Origin: Glycine soja
Taxonomy: Eukaryota; Streptophyta; Magnoliopsida; Fabales; Fabaceae
DNA length: 64,000 nucleotides
Assembly (NCBI RefSeq): GCF_004193775.1
Contig: NC_041005.1
Coordinates: 11,534,501-11,598,500, forward strand
Direction: 5' to 3'
The translations under genes and the position numbers were made by a program. The notes below the pieces were generated by a model, which was given only the letters and a program-made list of their open reading frames with translations, was not told the DNA's origin and did not search any database. Positions within the stretch are counted from its first letter, which is position 1. The number at the start of each line of letters is the position of its first letter. Below, piece by piece: positions 36,236-47,404 of the stretch.

Positions 36236-36860
36236 TGTATTGTTCAGAGTTCACAAAATAAATGTGACATCCTACGTGGCACTCTGAGACTCGTGTCAAT
36301 CCTCCATGTCAACCTTGGCACAGGAGCACAGACGTTCAACCCTTAACAGCTGGGCTCCCAAACCAACAGGTTATCTCCAACCTCTTAATATTTGAATATG
36401 TTGTTACCTCTTTATCTCTTGGCAGGTATTCAATTATCTACAAGGTTACACACTATCTATAAGGTACAATTATCTACTAGCTTTTATCTTTAAGCTACAT
36501 ATTGTCTTTAACATTATCTATAAGCTACCAGTTATTATCTATAAATCGATATTTATCTGTAAAGGCTATAAAAGCCCCTACAAACAAGGGCCTGCAACTC
36601 CATTCTACTCCTATAAATACCAGGTTCCATTGAACCCTCAACATATCCTGAACACACATGCACACCTGCTTGCATACTTGTGTATTCATACTCTCTCTTA
36701 TTCTCCTAACTCATACTTACTTGAGCGTCAGAATCCTTTGTTTTATAGGTCCCCCCCTCTTGTCCTCTTAACAAAGATATCTCTCAAAGCCGATGTGTGA
36801 AGTCTGGGAGCCCACCACGTCCACCCTGACGTGTGCCAACCCCGAATTTTGGTAAGTACA
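36236..36860 (+). repeat. 5' LTR of the gypsy element
   Basis: It begins TGTATTGTTCAG and ends GGTAAGTACA. It aligns with 56897-57527 throughout, with mostly C/T and G/A differences. Confidence 0.88.
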
Positions 36861-36880
36861 TTTGGCACCCACCGTGAGGC
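36861..36880 (+). promoter_or_regulatory. Primer-binding site region of the gypsy element
   Basis: TTTGGCACCCACCGTGAGGC abuts the LTR and resembles the TTGGCGCCCACCGTGGGGC start of many plant gypsy internal regions. The priming tRNA is not assigned. Confidence 0.6.
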
Positions 36881-36929
36881 AGCGGTAAAACATACCCCAC
36901 AATCTCTCGTCATATCTCTCTCTTTTGCC

Positions 36930-38210
36930 ATGGTTTGCACTCGGTCAGGCCTCAAACGCGAGACCCCTTTCAAAGGCTCTAACCCTCCACCAGTAGCCAT
37001 GACAGACACATATACTCTTTAGTAACTCCAAAACCGTATTGTGGAGATGGAGCGACGCCATTAGGAGGAGTTGAGAAAGCTAAAGGCTGACCGTGATCAA
37101 CCTAAGGCTCATGTCAGACGTCCCCAGGGTGAAGAGCACTCCGCTCACACATTGTCTGAGCGCACCTAAGAGGAATCACACCCCCGACACACAGTCAACA
37201 CTCCAGAGGACTCAAGTATCTTCCATATGCATCGTCCAGCAGGGCAAACTACTCGTTAACATCCCTTTGTCGATCGCATCATAGAAGCTGACATAACCTT
37301 AGGTTGGAAACCACTCGGCCTAGAGTGGTATGATAGGACCACCGATCTGTATGAGCATCTGGATGCCTTTATGACTCAGGCAAATCTATACAGCAATGAC
37401 AATGCGATCCTATGTCGTGTCTTCCCAATGCCCCTCAAGGGGGCGACATTGATCTGGTACGGTGGACTCCCACCAAGATCCATAGATAGCTTCGACACCT
37501 TCGTTGAATGCTTTAGTGCACAATACGCAACCAACAGGTCTCATTGCTTGACCTCTACTGCCTTGGCCAATCTGTGACACGCAGATGACAAGTCTCTTAG
37601 AAAATTCATGAACAAATTTGGGCGCATCGTCGTCCAGATCCAAAATCTTAACCCAAAGGTCGCATTGCATTCCATGCTCCTCGCCCTACAGCCTGGAAAA
37701 TTCGCGGACAGTCTGTGCCAAAACCCCCCTAGTAGCATGGATGAGTTGTGCGAACAAGCCAAGGGCTACATCCAGATGGAAGAAATGTCCAGATTCAGGA
37801 ACGAAGTCAGACAAGCTGGGCATAAGCGCGACAAGAGAGAAGGAAGCACCAAGGCTCACTCACACTAGTCGGACAAGAGGCACAAGCCAGACAAGTGTCA
37901 CCCTATCCCAAAAGGGCCTAGGTACGAGGGTTACATACCCCTAACGACCAATCGCATTACAATCCTGGAGGAAGCTTTCAACTTGGAGGTACCCATCAGG
38001 CTACCCTCGACGAAACCTTCCAGGCCAGGGTTAGAAGCGACCAAATGCTACAGGTACCATCATGATATTGGTCATAACACAAAAGATTGATGGGCCCTAA
38101 AGACAAGATAGAAGAACTTATGCAGGCTGGGTACTTAGCCCAGTTTGTTAGAAGGCCGGACAACCACCAAGCAAGAGCAAGACCCGGAGGACACCAAAAG
38201 GAGTAACATA
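36930..38210 (+). pseudogene. Gypsy gag, broken
   Basis: The ATG at 36930 (MVCTRSGLKRETPFKG) is in frame with the main gag block at 37300-37868. That block contains GLEWYDRTTDLYEHLDAF, then GATLIWYGGLPPRSIDSF and GYIQMEEMSRFRNE, the retrotransposon gag (PF03732-type) core. Stops occur at 37020, 37575 and 37866 in that frame. Beyond, DKIEELMQAGYLAQFV and a Cys/His segment (CYRYHHDIGHNT) near 38050-38150 mark the nucleocapsid end. The stops look like point changes, so it would need several reversions to be functional. Confidence 0.75.
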
Positions 38211-38329
38211 GGAATCACTAAGCAGACATAAGAAAAGATAAAGTGGAAGATTGAGGTACACAGAAACACCAGTAGCAACACAAGCGACAACCTCCCCAAG
38301 AACAGGAACCCACCTAACAAATCAGAGGT

Positions 38330-38880
38330 GTAATCAACACCATTGCAGATGAATTTTCCTATGAAGGACAGTCTAACCAATCCTGAAAATGCCACCTTCA
38401 CGCCATTCGAGACATCAACATCAACTTTGTCGATACACCATCACAACGAAGTCTCCTTCCTACCACTTTCACGGATAGGGACTTTAAGGGTATCAATCCC
38501 ATTAACCAGGACGAATCCATGGTTATCTCCATCATCATCGCAAACTTCAAGGTGTTCAAAGTCCTCATCGACCAAGGCAGCTCCATTGATATCCTATATT
38601 GGAGAACTTTTTAGAAATGTGAGGTCTCCCCTAACACTGTCCACCATCAAGCTGGTCCACTCCTTGGATTTGCAGGCGTGAGAGTTGAAACCAGAGGCTA
38701 CGTGGACCTAATGACCACTTTCGGTCAAGGCCTGCTTTCCAGGAGCTTCACAATAAGATATTTACTTGTTAATATAGATACATCATATTTTTATTTGATT
38801 GGCAAGAAGACACTTAATGAAATTCCCCACCCTGACCGAGAAGATTGTAACCGTCAAGGAAGATCAAAGTAAGCACGACA
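38330..38880 (+). pseudogene. Gypsy aspartic protease region, broken
   Basis: ANFKVFKVLIDQGSSIDILY around 38540-38600 corresponds to the retropepsin active-site region. Here D-Q-G-S-S replaces the usual D-T/S-G, a variant seen in Tat-like elements. A frame change joins the segment LLGFAGVRVETRGYVDL near 38660-38710. Confidence 0.6.
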
Positions 38881-39129
38881 ATGCTATGCAAAGAGCCTGC
38901 CACTAGGGAGCCTGCCAAGCCTTACCCCACAACGGCTGAAGGTACTTAAGTCATGAGCGTGGATGAAGGGTATCCAATATGAGCCGTGACCGTCTACCAA
39001 GCAAGTTTGGACGATGAACTCGATATAGATCCGTGCAACGACACTTCTGACAAGGGCCTAAAACCCATCGAAGAGCTTATTAAGCTGTAGCTAGGACTTG
39101 AACCCAGGCAATGTACGTAGCTCAGTAGG

Positions 39130-40310
39130 GACCTCACCAGCCATCAGCACTGGCTTATAGCCGAGGTGCTACACAAAAATGCAAATTTGTTTGCTTGACA
39201 ACCATTTGACATGCCAGGAATCCATCCCAGCTTTATATGCCACAAGCTTGTCATCTGTCCCCAGACCAAGTCGGTATCAGAAAAAAGGAAGATGGGAGAA
39301 GAACAGCACAAAGCTGCCAAAGAAGAAGTGAACAAACTCCTCAAAGACAACTTCATCAGAGAAGTCAGGTATTTCACCTGGCTCGCCAACATCATTATGG
39401 TAAAAAAGGCCAATTACAAATGGCAAATGTGCACCGACTAAATTGATCTCAATAGGGCGTGCCCCAAAGACACATACCCTCTACCTTGTATCGATAGGCT
39501 AGTCGATGGAGCTTCCTAGACGCCTACTATGGGTACAACTAGATTCGGATGCACGCTCCAAACAAGGAGAAAATGACATTCATAACTAAAGATGTCAATT
39601 TTTGCTATAGGGTCATGCCCTTTGGCCTTAAAAATGCAAGCGCTACATACCAACGACTGATTGACCGAGTATTTAAACAACTGATCGGATGAAATATTGA
39701 AGTATATGTGGATGACATGGTCATCAAGTCTCAAAGCATAGCCCAGCACATGACAGACTTGGAAGAAGTCTTTAGGGAACTCCGCAAATATGACATGCGC
39801 CTCAACCTTGAAAAATGTACATTCGAGGTAGGCGGAGGCAAATTCCTTAGTTTCATGATCATTCATCGGGGGATTGAAGCCAACCACAACAAATGCATTG
39901 CCATACTGGAGATGCACAGCCCGACCAACATTCAAGAAATCTAGAAACTAAATGGCAGGCTAGCATCCCTGTCCAGGTTCCTCTCGAAGCTCGCCGAAAA
40001 GGCGAAGCAGTTTTACAAACTGCTCAAGAAAAGTGAGCCCTTCCTATGGGATGAGACCGGTGAACAAGCCTTCCTGACTTTCAAGAAGACCATAGCCACA
40101 CCACCAGTTTTAAGCTGACCCAGGCCAGGAGTACCCCTACTCCTGTATATTTCAGTAGCTGATGAAGTCGTTAGCTCAGCCCTCATACAAGAGGAGGGGA
40201 AGTACATGCTCCCCATCTACTTCACCAACCGCATACTCCATGACGCTGAAAAGCACTACCAAATGATAGAAAAGGTGGTGCTAGCACTAATTACCTCGAC
40301 TTGATGCCAT
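39130..40310 (+). pseudogene. Gypsy reverse transcriptase, broken
   Basis: The frame from 39211 holds the N-terminal fingers (EVNKLLKDNFIREV, then WQMCTD-stop-IDLNRACPKD). After frame changes, EVYVDDMVIKS near 39696-39728 gives the YVDD catalytic motif, followed by LNLEKCTFEVGGGKFL and the thumb segment through 39944. QAFLTFKKTIATPPVL at 40070-40113 begins the connection domain. Multiple stops and indels lie at 39438-39700 and 39942. Confidence 0.75.
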
Positions 40311-41036
40311 AGGCCATACTTCCAGAGTCACCAGGTGGTAGTCAAGACGAACTACCCCATCAAACAGGTTTTGCGGAAACCTAAACTCATAGGGAGAATG
40401 GTGGCATGGTCCGTCGAACTTTCATAATTCGACCTTCACTATGAACCTCGTGGCCACATGAAGACACAATTCATGGCTGACTTTCTGGAAAAATTCACTG
40501 AAAACGACAATACCACCCTAGATTGGTGGAACCTTTACGTGGACGGTGTGTCCAATGTAAAGGGAAGCGGGACATGAATCATCCTCGAAGGCCCTGATAA
40601 TGTCACTCTAGAGCAAGCCCCCAAGCTCAACTTCAAAGCCTCAAACAACCAGGCAAAGTACGAGGCACTCATTATAGGTTTTAAACTAGCAACAGAAGTC
40701 AGGGCCAAGATGCTACAATGCTACACAGACTCGTAGCTTGTCTAGGGATAGGTTGCTAACAAATACCAGACCAAGGAAATAGTGTTGCTCAAGTACTACC
40801 ACATTGCCAAAACTCTCATCGATAATTTTGAATGCTTTGAAATGTACTACATACCCAGGGAGAGAAACACCAAAGTAGACCTGATCTCCAAGCAAGCCAG
40901 CACCAAAAAGGTTAGGCACCTCAAGACTATCATCCAGGAGACGCTCCAAGCTCTCACCATAGACACTGAAGATGCTATGGCCGAAGAAGAGGAGGAACCA
41001 GAATGGATGACCCCCTACAGGAATTTCCTAATCTAG
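40310..41036 (+). pseudogene. Gypsy RNase H region, broken
   Basis: WNLYVDGVSNVKGSG near 40530 and NNQAKYEALIIGFKLA near 40650 are the start and second acidic motif of an archaeal-type RNase H, the additional RNase H of Tat elements (family knowledge). ECFEMYYIPRERNTKVDLIS near 40830-40890 is its end. Stops occur at 40576 and 40735. Confidence 0.7.
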
Positions 41037-41039
41037 GGG

Positions 41040-42149
41040 GTGTTGTCATTAGACGAGAATAAAGCCCGACGCCTAAAACAGAAGGCCAACTACTACGTCA
41101 TCCTCGATGGTGAGCTATTCAAAAGAGGGTTGACAACACCCTTTTTAAAATGCCTGAACAACCAACATGACAATTTTTTCATGAGAAAACTCCATGAAGG
41201 AATTTGCAGTCTCCATACAAGAGAATGCTCCCTTGCAACAAAGGTGGTGTGTGCTGGCTATTACTGGTCAACACTCAAGGCAGACACCTTTGACTTTACA
41301 AAAAATTATAGATGATACCAAGAGTTTGTAGACATTCCACGCACCCTTCATGACAATCTCCACAGTCTGAGCTCCCCTTTTCCATTTGCTATGTAGGGAA
41401 TAAACATATTGGGACCACTACCAAAGGCCTCAAGAGCAGTCAAATACTTACTAGTCGCCATCGACTACTTCACCAAGTGGATAAAAGCAAGACCATTGTG
41501 GGAAATTACGGCCAATGAGGTGGAGAAATTCATCTGCAAACATGTCACATGCAGGTATGGCCTCCCACATGCCATTGTCAAGGACAACGACACTCAATTC
41601 ACAGCTCATACATACTAAGACTTCTTGACAAGGATAGGTGTCCAACACCTTGTCACCTCTGTCGAACATCCTCAGACTAATGGTCAGGCAGATGCAGCTA
41701 ACAGAGTCATCCTCAAGGCCCTGTGTACTAGACTCGACAAGTCTAAGGGTCTATGGAAAGAAGAGTTTCCCAATATACTATGGGCCTACCTCTGTTCACC
41801 CCAGATAGCAACAAGCGAGACTCTTTACCGACTTACATATGGCATAGACGCCATGATCCCCGTTGAAGTTGGGGAACCATCGACAAGGAAAATGTTGTTC
41901 CAGCAACAACAAAATGAAGAAAATATGAGGGTAGAGCTCGAAACAACAGACGAAGTCCAAGACATGGCTAGAATCAGGGAAGAAGCCACCAAACTCCAAG
42001 CAATGAGGAAATACAATACAAAGGTACAACCACGAGCCTTTCAACCTGGTGATCTTGTATGGCTAATCCGAGGTGAAGCTAGAAAATATCCCCAGCGGGA
42101 AGGCTTGGTCCCAACTCGAAAGGCCTATTCAAGGTCACAACAAGCCTAG
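41040..42149 (+). pseudogene. Gypsy integrase, broken
   Basis: A zinc-binding segment (LHEGICSLHTRE, then YYWSTLKAD) is followed by the core: AIDYFTKWIKARPL at 41457-41500, VKDNDTQF near 41580 and HPQTNGQADAANR near 41670-41705, supplying the D, D and E-equivalent region. In the last motif the usual Glu position reads Asp-Ala-Ala. QPGDLVWLIRGEARKYP near 42040-42090 is the C-terminal GPY-like part. Stops lie at 41314, 41395 and 41618. Confidence 0.8.
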
Positions 42150-42463
42150 ACAATAGAGCATATAGACTATAAGAATTGGATGGCAAAGCAATTCCAATAA
42201 CATAGAACGCCACCCACATGAAGTTCTACTTCAGTTGACGTAAGGAAAACCCAAATGTTGTACCCTTTCTCCTACTCAAGTCTTTTGTCCCCAAAATAAA
42301 AGAATCAAGGTTTTGGCTTGAGAGGTTTTAATGAGGCACATCCAAGATAACGAAGGGAATTTATACTTAATCAAATACATAGAATAAAAAATACTACACC
42401 CTTCCTTTTCATAATTTTATTATCAAGACAGGAACATCCATAGCCGTAGCTCCAAGGCTCTTA

Positions 42464-43445
42464 AAACCTAAGGACTACCCTTGGTGAGCCCTCTTTCTAG
42501 CACTAGGTCTCCAGTACGTGTCACCCATAGCAAGTGACATGTTTGCAAGAGCACACCACTAAGTCTCCAGTATGTGTCACCCACACCGAGTGACATGTAT
42601 GCAAGAATACGCCACTAAGTCTCCAGTACGTGTCACCCATAGCAAGTGACATGTATGCAATAGCACACCACTAAGTCTCCAGTATGCGTCACCCACACCG
42701 AGTGACATGTATGCAAGAATACGCCACTAGGTCTCCAGTACGTGTCACCCATAGTGAGTGACATGTATGCAAGAGCATGCCACTAAGTCTCCAGTACGTG
42801 TCACCCACAGTGAGTGACATGTATGCAAGAGCACGCCACCACGTCTCTAGTAGGTGTCACTCCACGAGTTACATGTATGCAAGAGCATGCCATTATGTCT
42901 CTAGTACGTGCCACACAGACGAATGACATGTATGCAAGAGCACGACACCCAAAGCCTAGGTCGTAAAATTCCTTAGTCGATCCTCCAAAGGGCACATAAA
43001 ACCCAAGGTCCGCCCTTGGTGAGTCCTACAGATTCACAGCATTGTGATTCCAATACTTGCCACTCCCCAAACGACACGTATGTAAGAGCACGACACACGT
43101 GCTACATACACAAGGCTCATCGAACCCAAGCTCTGCACTTGGTGAGTCTCATAGGGTCATCAAACCTGAAGTCTATCATTGGTAAGCCTCGACGCAGCTC
43201 TATAGGCTTGTCAAAACCCAGGGCAAACACATCCCTAGTCCAAGGCTCGTTAAACCCAAGGTTCACCCTTGGTAAGCCCTTTTGTTGCTAAATTCCATCT
43301 CCACAGGAATGCAAGGTACGCAAGGTCTACCCTTGACCATCATTTCTATTCCTAACTTTTACCTGTGCCGGAATACAAGTCTATCAAAAACCCAAGATCC
43401 ACCATTGGTAAGAATGCCTACAAAACCCAAGGCATCCCCTTGGTC
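42464..43445. repeat. Dispersed CCAAGG/CCTTGG hairpin repeats
   Basis: The pattern AAACCCAAGG, a 4-7 base gap, then CCTTGGTAAG recurs near 42465, 43001, 43123, 43253, 43389 and 43425. Each forms a short perfect or near-perfect hairpin. Copies overlap the ends of the minisatellite region. Confidence 0.65.
42506..42950. repeat. 56-bp minisatellite, eight copies
   Basis: The unit begins GTCTCCAGTACGTGTCACCC and ends near GCAAGAGCACGCCACTA. Copies 1 and 3 share one variant (CATAGCAAGTGACATG) and copies 2 and 4 another (CACACCGAGTGACATG), so the first half is a duplicated dimer. Later copies are more diverged. Isolated related units occur at about 43048-43095 and 46966-47005. Tandem repeats in the 3' region are typical of Tat-like elements. 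Confidence 0.9.
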
Positions 43446-44090
43446 TGCTCACTCGCAGCAACTACAGCGACCAAAGTCCAAGGTCCAGGCTCCACAAGTC
43501 AAAACAACCTACCCCAGGCTGGTTGGCAAGACCTTCAACCAGGGGCAAGCCAAATATGTTCCTCATAACCATCAAAGGAGAAACTCCATAGGCCAAGACA
43601 ATCTATCACCAGACTTGTTGACAAGACATTCAATTAGGTGCAAATCACAATATCTCCTCACAAGCATCAGAGGAGAAGTTCCGCAAAGTGAAAGGAAGCA
43701 CCACCACATGAGTGACAAGACCTTTAATCAGGTTGAAATCAAACCTGAGATGATTTCATGTTATCTACTTTTCAATTTCAGAAGACCACCACGGTTCTAC
43801 CTCCACATCACCAAGGTCTTGCTTCCTACGCCGTCAAAGATTTTACACTTTTCATCATGACGGCTTATTCATACTACCAGAAGTAACAAAGTGTTGCATA
43901 GACAAAGGCAAACACGTAAGACATACATAACATACATATAAGGCAAAATTCATCAACAAAGGAAAAGCATAAGCATTGAAGAAAAATAATTGTCATAATT
44001 TACAAGGCCTGTGCGGCCAAAATCCAACCATGAAGAAAAAAAGAAAATAAATAAAAGCAACCTAAACTAAGGCATCATCACCTCGCTCCT
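43282..44090. other. Gypsy 3' region with a chance open frame
   Basis: A 192-codon plus frame (43282-43860) has Gln/Pro/Lys-rich composition and internal repeats such as KTFNQGQ and KTFNQVE. It crosses the hairpin repeats and lacks any recognised domain, so I regard it as repeat-derived. Confidence 0.4.
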
Positions 44091-45059
44091 CATTGCAAAA
44101 GAGAACAAGGTTAGACACTTTACCGTTCAAGGCAGCAAAGAGATCGCTTGCCAAAGGAAGAGACAAAGTGGCCCGTGTGTCCAGTGAGGCTAACAACTGT
44201 TCCAAAATAGCTTTGTCGACCCTCTCCACAAGGGTCAACAGGTCCTCATCAAATGACTTGAAGTTGGTGGGATTAGCCTACCAGTAGAATGGGAAGCGGA
44301 GCTCCCCGTCCTTGTTGAACATAAGTGGAAAATTATCAGCCACGACATTAGTAGGCAAGATCTTGAAGAAATGGTCCTTGAAACGGTGAAAGATGTTTGA
44401 GTCAAACTCAAACAGCTTCTTGGATACGCTATTTAAGGAGACCCAACCAATCTTACCAATCTACTTCATCTAGAATAAAAATAGGAAGATCGACACACGA
44501 GGCCAAATGTTGAAGAAAAGGCACAAAATTTCAAAGGCCATCACCATGGCCCAACTATTCGGGTGAAGTTGGGAATGGGCCATGTTCAAGTGCTCATGGA
44601 GAGCACACTAAAAAACAGTAAAAGGAATAACGAGGCCCAAGACCTCAAACAAACACCTGTACATAAAGAAGAATGGCAGACTACCCAATGGCACCCTCAA
44701 GAAAGGGGCGACCCCCTTACAGGAGTCCTTAGGGTTTGTCAGCTTCACCTGGCATTATAGAGCAGCGACACTCACCGCAAAGTGTTGGATCAAATGGCCT
44801 CGGAATAATTAAGAAGGGGGGGTTGAATTAATTATTAACGAACCTTTACTAATTAAAAATCTATCCTTCTTAATATTACCAAAAGTAAAAACAATAATTA
44901 AAGTGCACAACGGAAATTTAAAGAGTAGGGAAGAAGGAGACAAACACGAGATTTATACTGGTTCGACAACAACCTGTGCCTACATCCAGTCCCCAAGCAA
45001 CCTGCGGTCCTTCAAATTTCTTTTCAACCTTGTAAAAATCCTTTTACAAGCAAAGACCA

Positions 45060-45218
45060 CAAGGGATGTACCCTCCCTTGTTCTCTTTGAACAACCTAGT
45101 GGATGTACCCTCCACTAGAACTGATCCACAAGAGATGTACCCTCTCTTGTTCTCAGTCACAACAACCCAAGTAGATGTACCCTCTACTTGTACCACAAAG
45201 GATGTACCCTCCAATGTG
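45060..45218. repeat. Array of five inverted repeats with constant loop TGTACCC
   Basis: The stems are CAAGGGA/TCCCTTG (45060-45080), CTAGTGGA/TCCACTAG (45096-45118), ACAAGAGA/TCTCTTGT (45128-45150), CAAGTAGA/TCTACTTG (45168-45190) and a partly paired ACAAAGGA/TCCAATGT (45195-45217). All have the loop TGTACCC. The stem sequences differ, but both arms change together. Confidence 0.9.
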
Positions 45219-45223
45219 TTAAG

Positions 45224-45485
45224 ACAAAGTTCTCAAGTGGTTAGTCCTTCGAAACTTTGTGAATGGGGAAACAAAAGAATTCTCAGGCGATTAGTCCTTT
45301 GAAATCTTTTGTTTATGGGAAAGGGAAGAATCAAAAGAATTCTCAGACTGTGTCATTTTGAATTCTTTGACAAGGGAGAAGGGAGACATAAAAGATTTCA
45401 AGCGGTTAGTCCTTTGTTCTTTTGGAAAAGGGAGAAGAGAGACACAAAAAGAATTCAGGCAGTTAGTCCTTGGCAAATTCTTTTT
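45224..45485. repeat. Second array of inverted repeats with a TTAGTCCTT loop
   Basis: The stems are ACAAAGTT/AACTTTGT (45224-45260), AAACAAAAGA/TCTTTTGTTT (45269-45314), AGAATTC/GAATTCT (45336-45366, extendable), AAAAGA/TCTTTT (45390-45423) and AAAAAGAATT/AATTCTTTTT (45446-45485). Four of the five loops contain TTAGTCCTT. Purine-rich GGGAGAAGGGA spacers separate the later units. Confidence 0.85.
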
Positions 45486-46670
45486 GGCAAAGGGAGAAGG
45501 GAATGAAAAAGATGAATAACACAAGTTTTTGAACAAAGAACTTTTCTTGGAAGAGAAAGTTTTGAACAAAAACTTTTAGAAAGATGAAGAGAAGATGAAA
45601 TCAGAAAGTTCTGAAAGAAATGAAAGAAGATGTTAAAAGATAGATTGAAAGATAGAATGATTGAAAAAGATGATAGATATGAATTTTTTTTTTAATGTTT
45701 CATGTCAAGGTCACATATTTATAGTTTCTTGATGACTCAAGTCAAAACTTGTAACTCTTGGCAATTCCTTTAAAACTAATCACTTAAAAAGTTATGACTT
45801 TTCAAAGAATCTTCAGAAACAAGTCACTTGAAGAAATGTGACTTTTGGAAATGAATTTTTCGAAAATAGTCACTGTTAATCGGTTACCATAAAGGTGTAA
45901 TCGATTACACATCAACGGATATGACTCTTCATTTTGAATTTTGAAAATCTTAATGTTTTAAAACACTGGTAATCGATTACTACAATCTGGTAATCGATTA
46001 TCAGAGAGTAAAACTCTTTGGTAATGATTTTGTAAAAAAAAACTTCTTGTGCTACTCAATGTTTTGAAAAACTTTTTAATACTTATCTTGATTGAGTCTT
46101 CTCTTGATTCTTGAATCTTTGAATCTTGAATCTTCTTAATAAAACTTTATCTTGAATCTTTCTCTTGATTCTTGAATTGTTCTTGACTCAATCTTGAAAT
46201 CATTCTCTTGGGCTTTTTGTCATCATCTTTGTTATCATCAAAACACCTTGAATCAATCTTGATTCATCATCATGAAGCAATGAATTTTGCTTCTACACAA
46301 AGGTGCAGGAGGACTTATACTTTAGGACATCGTCTCTCACCATAACTAGTGGGGGGGACAAGGACCCAATGTTATGGTTACGTCACATACGAGGAGACAC
46401 CCTCACGTCCCCCCCCCCACCTACCCTTGCTCCCCTAGAAGCTAAAGAGGGGAGAATCATTGTGACCGGGACAGGCTCCCTGGCCAAGGAAGCAGTGGAA
46501 GGCCACAACCTCCCGCGGAGAAGAGAGGTGCCTCAACTAGTATGGCGCGAATCCCTCACCCTCTCTAAGGTGGAGGATTCGTTGTCAGAGGCACCACGAC
46601 GAGTATCCTCCGAGGAGGAACCACCAATGGAAATGACCTCCCGCCGGTTCATCAGGGGCTACTGAATCAA

Positions 46671-47404
46671 ACCCCTAGAATCATTACCACTTATGCCAAT
46701 GGAAGAGTTAGACAAAAATGAAAACATTGTCAAAAACAAAATACCTCAAAGGATTGAAGAAGATAAATGAGGAAGAAAAGGAATTGCAAGCACGAAAGCA
46801 AAGCAAGTTCAGGATGCAAGAAATCAAAATGAAGGTGACCTAAAATTAAACGTCCATTCCATTTAAATAGGAGACAAACTCTTTGGTAACTGGCGGGAGC
46901 TAAAGTGGTGCCCTAAAATTTCGCACCACGACACAACCCCACTCACTTACGCACCACGACTACAGTACGCGCCCACTCCCTAAGTGACACGTATGCAAAA
47001 GTACTGCTCGTGCACCGCGCACGCCTGTAGTAATAGAAAAAATGTAACGTTTGTCTTCAATGCACCCTCCAACAGTCAAAAAAGGGTAGAGTTGTCAAAT
47101 CAAAAGCATGTCCACCACCTGACACATCAGACCTCACCTACAAAATCAAAAGCATGTACACCCCAGACAACTTGACAGAAGCAGCCCAAACAACACTTGT
47201 ATAGGCCCAGGGGATTGACAATCTTGATAGACCTGTAATTCTTACACTTGCTGGGTTACCACTCTCAACATTGGGCAATGCTTGTCCGTACTTAGGGGCT
47301 CGACAAAATTATCACCCCCTACCTGTCAAGGCTACCACCCCGGACATTAGACAATCTTCAACGCAGGACAATCTCTTTTGCCTGCAAGTCGGCTCAGAGC
47401 TTGG
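46671..47404. other. Gypsy 3' internal region, no gene
   Basis: No supported ORF. It includes a diverged minisatellite unit near 46966-47005. Bases 47400-47404 (cttgg) are the left target duplication of the nested copia element, cut out of the gypsy polypurine tract (CTTGGGGGC continues at 56885). Confidence 0.5.

Larger units (their letters stand above)
44783..46297 (-). mobile_element. Solo copia LTR with target duplication caaag
   Basis: It begins TGTTGGATCAAATGGCCTCGG and ends TTTTGCTTCTACA, like the nested copia LTRs. Exact caaag copies flank it (44778-44782 and 46298-46302). No internal region is present, so it is a solo LTR of 1515 bases. It interrupts the antisense ORF. It holds GTAATCGATTAC pairs near 45899 and 45970 and two arrays of hairpins described separately. 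Confidence 0.92.
44100..46670 (-). pseudogene. Antisense ORF of the gypsy element (Transposase_28-like), split by a solo LTR
   Basis: Read on the minus strand, the segment 44760-44110 gives FFFMYRCLFEVLGL, HPNSWAMVMAFEILCLFF, KIGWVSLNSVSKKLFEF and RFKDHFFKILPT. These blocks belong to the putative gypsy-type transposon family (PF04195/Transposase_28), as I recall it. The N-terminal part lies beyond the solo LTR at 46665-46303 (MNRREVISIGGSSSEDTRRG). It runs opposite to gag-pol and sits between integrase and the 3' LTR, matching the antisense extra ORFs known from Tat retrotransposons. Stops occur at several places. Function is unknown. Confidence 0.6.

Noticed and set aside
42506..42950. Regular repeats resembling a CRISPR array
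   Set aside because: There are no unique spacers: the 56-bp units abut each other, vary together and lie in a plant retrotransposon.
43282..43860. 192-codon ORF as a gene
   Set aside because: It is composed of repeat-derived sequence with hairpin repeats, has no domain, and lies inside the gypsy 3' region.
46303..46665. 120-codon plus-strand ORF
   Set aside because: The opposite strand carries the N-terminus of the antisense transposon-like ORF. The plus frame has no recognised domain and is a shadow.
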